This document shows positions 15,040 to 15,849 of a stretch of DNA of 15,849 nt, one piece after another. The number at the start of each line of letters is the position of its first letter. Positions within the stretch are counted from its first letter, which is position 1. The notes beneath the pieces were generated by a model. That model saw only the letters and a list, made by a program, of their open reading frames with translations. It was not told the DNA's origin and ran no database searches. This DNA is from Coemansia sp. RSA 1804 (taxonomy: Eukaryota; Kickxellomycota; Kickxellomycetes; Kickxellales; Kickxellaceae), in contig JANBTH010000503.1 in the NCBI GenBank assembly GCA_027578815.1, positions 1 through 15,849 of the forward strand, in the 5' to 3' direction. The position numbers and the translations under genes were made by a program.

Positions 15040-15591
15040 GGTGATATTTATTTATTGGCAAAAACAATCTACTTGGAGGGTCGGTCCGGCTTGCACGTAT
15101 ATCAATAGAGGAAAAAGGTAGCAAAATCCTACTTTGTATTTATTTATCGGCTGGAATATCTGAAGCTCAAGGAATTGAGGAATTGAAAAAAAAAATAGAA
15201 AGAAAAACTGACTGACATCCCTCGCGATTTTCTGTTTTCGCTTTTTTTTGAAATTTTTCCGCTGCCTAAAATCCCACCTGTGCTGATCATGCTGTGTCAA
15301 AGAAAACCACCTAAATTCCGTGATTGAGAACAATGCTAGATTCGCTCTGGTCAGCAAATGAGTCTGCATTTGCCAGCCCAAGGATATGCTGGATTTGAAG
15401 AGCATGTTGGCGGCTGTCGGCATTTTGTACAAAGTGCTACAGGTTTTGCGCGTGAACATGGCTCATTAAAAGAGAGAAACAACAGAAAGATATTGGGTGT
15501 GAGTATTTTGTTTGTTGCAAACGCACTCGTAAAATACCGCGGTACATAATCAATCATATAATATTATATTACCACACATAAAATTCGGCTA
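15040..15591. other. Spacer upstream of the methyltransferase; one small candidate frame
   Basis: These 552 bp contain the methyltransferase promoter and the 3' side of the edge gene, both minus strand. A long A run (about 15184-15195) and T-rich runs lie near 15240-15260. On the plus strand an ATG at 15358 opens a 63-codon frame to TAA 15547-15549 with a hydrophobic segment ILGVSILFVANALV near its end. It may be chance. A minus-strand frame over 15052-15459 crosses the low-complexity runs and looks spurious. Confidence 0.4.
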
Positions 15592-15849
15592 TTAATCAGA
15601 AGAGTATGCTGAAGCAGACGGATCGTGTATCGACATATTTGCTCCAGGAGCTGCGCTTGACAAAGGAGTTGTAGGAACAGCATTTGCAGCAGACGGCCCA
15701 AACACTGCCTTTTCTGCAGAGATTGAGACATTTCCCGAAGAAGAGACGCCTTTGTTGACGTTGCTCAACAGTGCAAGGTTCTTGTAGGCAAACTCATCAA
15801 AAACACGCTCCGTCTCGTCATCCCGGGCTTTGCTGCTGGCATCATCCGA
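15592..15849 (-). CDS. C-terminal fragment of an unrecognised gene
   Basis: The window's right edge cuts this gene; the last 85 codons and the TAA (15594-15592) are present. The frame is open to the edge with no stop. The start of the fragment is charged and helical-looking (DDETERVFDEFAYKNLALLS), then it becomes Ser/Ala/Pro-rich (GPSAANAVPTTPLSSAAPGA) and ends SASAYSSD, probably a disordered tail. I cannot name a family from this tail. The alternative is a chance frame, but the GC-rich codons, the AT-rich DNA immediately beyond the stop and the helix-then-tail composition support a real gene. Confidence 0.65.
   Translation of the reverse strand, partial: SDDASSKARDDETERVFDEFAYKNLALLSNVNKGVSSSGNVSISAEKAVFGPSAANAVPTTPLSSAAPGANMSIHDPSASAYSSD

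Noticed and set aside
15052..15459. Minus-strand 135-codon frame upstream of the methyltransferase
   Set aside because: It reads through poly-Lys and poly-Phe low-complexity runs made by A/T tracts; no family resemblance.
1..15849. Search for a mobile element, CRISPR array, operon-like defence or biosynthetic system
   Set aside because: No transposase or reverse-transcriptase motifs, long terminal repeats, spaced repeats or functionally linked cluster were found; the genes are ordinary housekeeping genes plus two unrecognised ones.

Overview
The window is nuclear DNA of a eukaryote, most likely a compact fungal genome. Genes are mostly single open frames, spacers are short (about 0.1 to 0.9 kb) and introns are few and small. 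The gene set is typically fungal/opisthokont: cytosolic and mitochondrial ribosomal proteins, an eIF3 subunit, mitochondrial tyrosyl-tRNA synthetase, a GPI-anchor ethanolamine-phosphate transferase and an FTS/AKTIP-type UEV protein. FTS is absent from budding yeasts, and the intron-poor, mixed-GC style suggests an early-diverging fungus (Kickxellomycotina-like). That placement is an inference from style, not a phylogeny.

Layout, left to right: eIF3e, first 28 codons only (-, runs off the left edge); a possible small spliced gene (+, about 661-967, doubtful); ribosomal protein eL6 (+, 1888-2604) with a probable intron end in its 5' leader and an unexplained splice acceptor downstream of its stop; mitochondrial ribosomal protein mL49/Img2 (-, two exons, 2874-3466); mitochondrial TyrRS (+, 3840-5363); Gpi13/PIG-O (-, 5474-9328); FTS/AKTIP UEV protein (-, 9717-10790); a zinc-ribbon protein resembling RNase P/MRP subunits (+, 11232-12179); an unrecognised 265-residue protein (+, 12819-13616); a class I SAM-dependent methyltransferase (-, 13777-15039); and the C-terminal 85 codons of an unrecognised gene (-, 15592 to the right edge).

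These are mainly independent housekeeping genes. Two pairs are divergent over compact shared promoters. mL49 and TyrRS (373-bp spacer) both serve mitochondrial translation and could be co-regulated. The FTS-like gene and the zinc-ribbon gene share a 441-bp spacer with strong purine/pyrimidine strand bias. Convergent pairs (eL6/mL49, TyrRS/Gpi13, orphan/methyltransferase) sit 110-270 bp apart, so their 3' ends may overlap.

I see no mobile element, CRISPR array, tRNA, rRNA, or multi-gene defence or biosynthetic system. The least explained parts are the spliced small frame at 661-967, the orphan intron end after eL6, the structured AT-rich spacer at 12180-12818, and the two unrecognised proteins.
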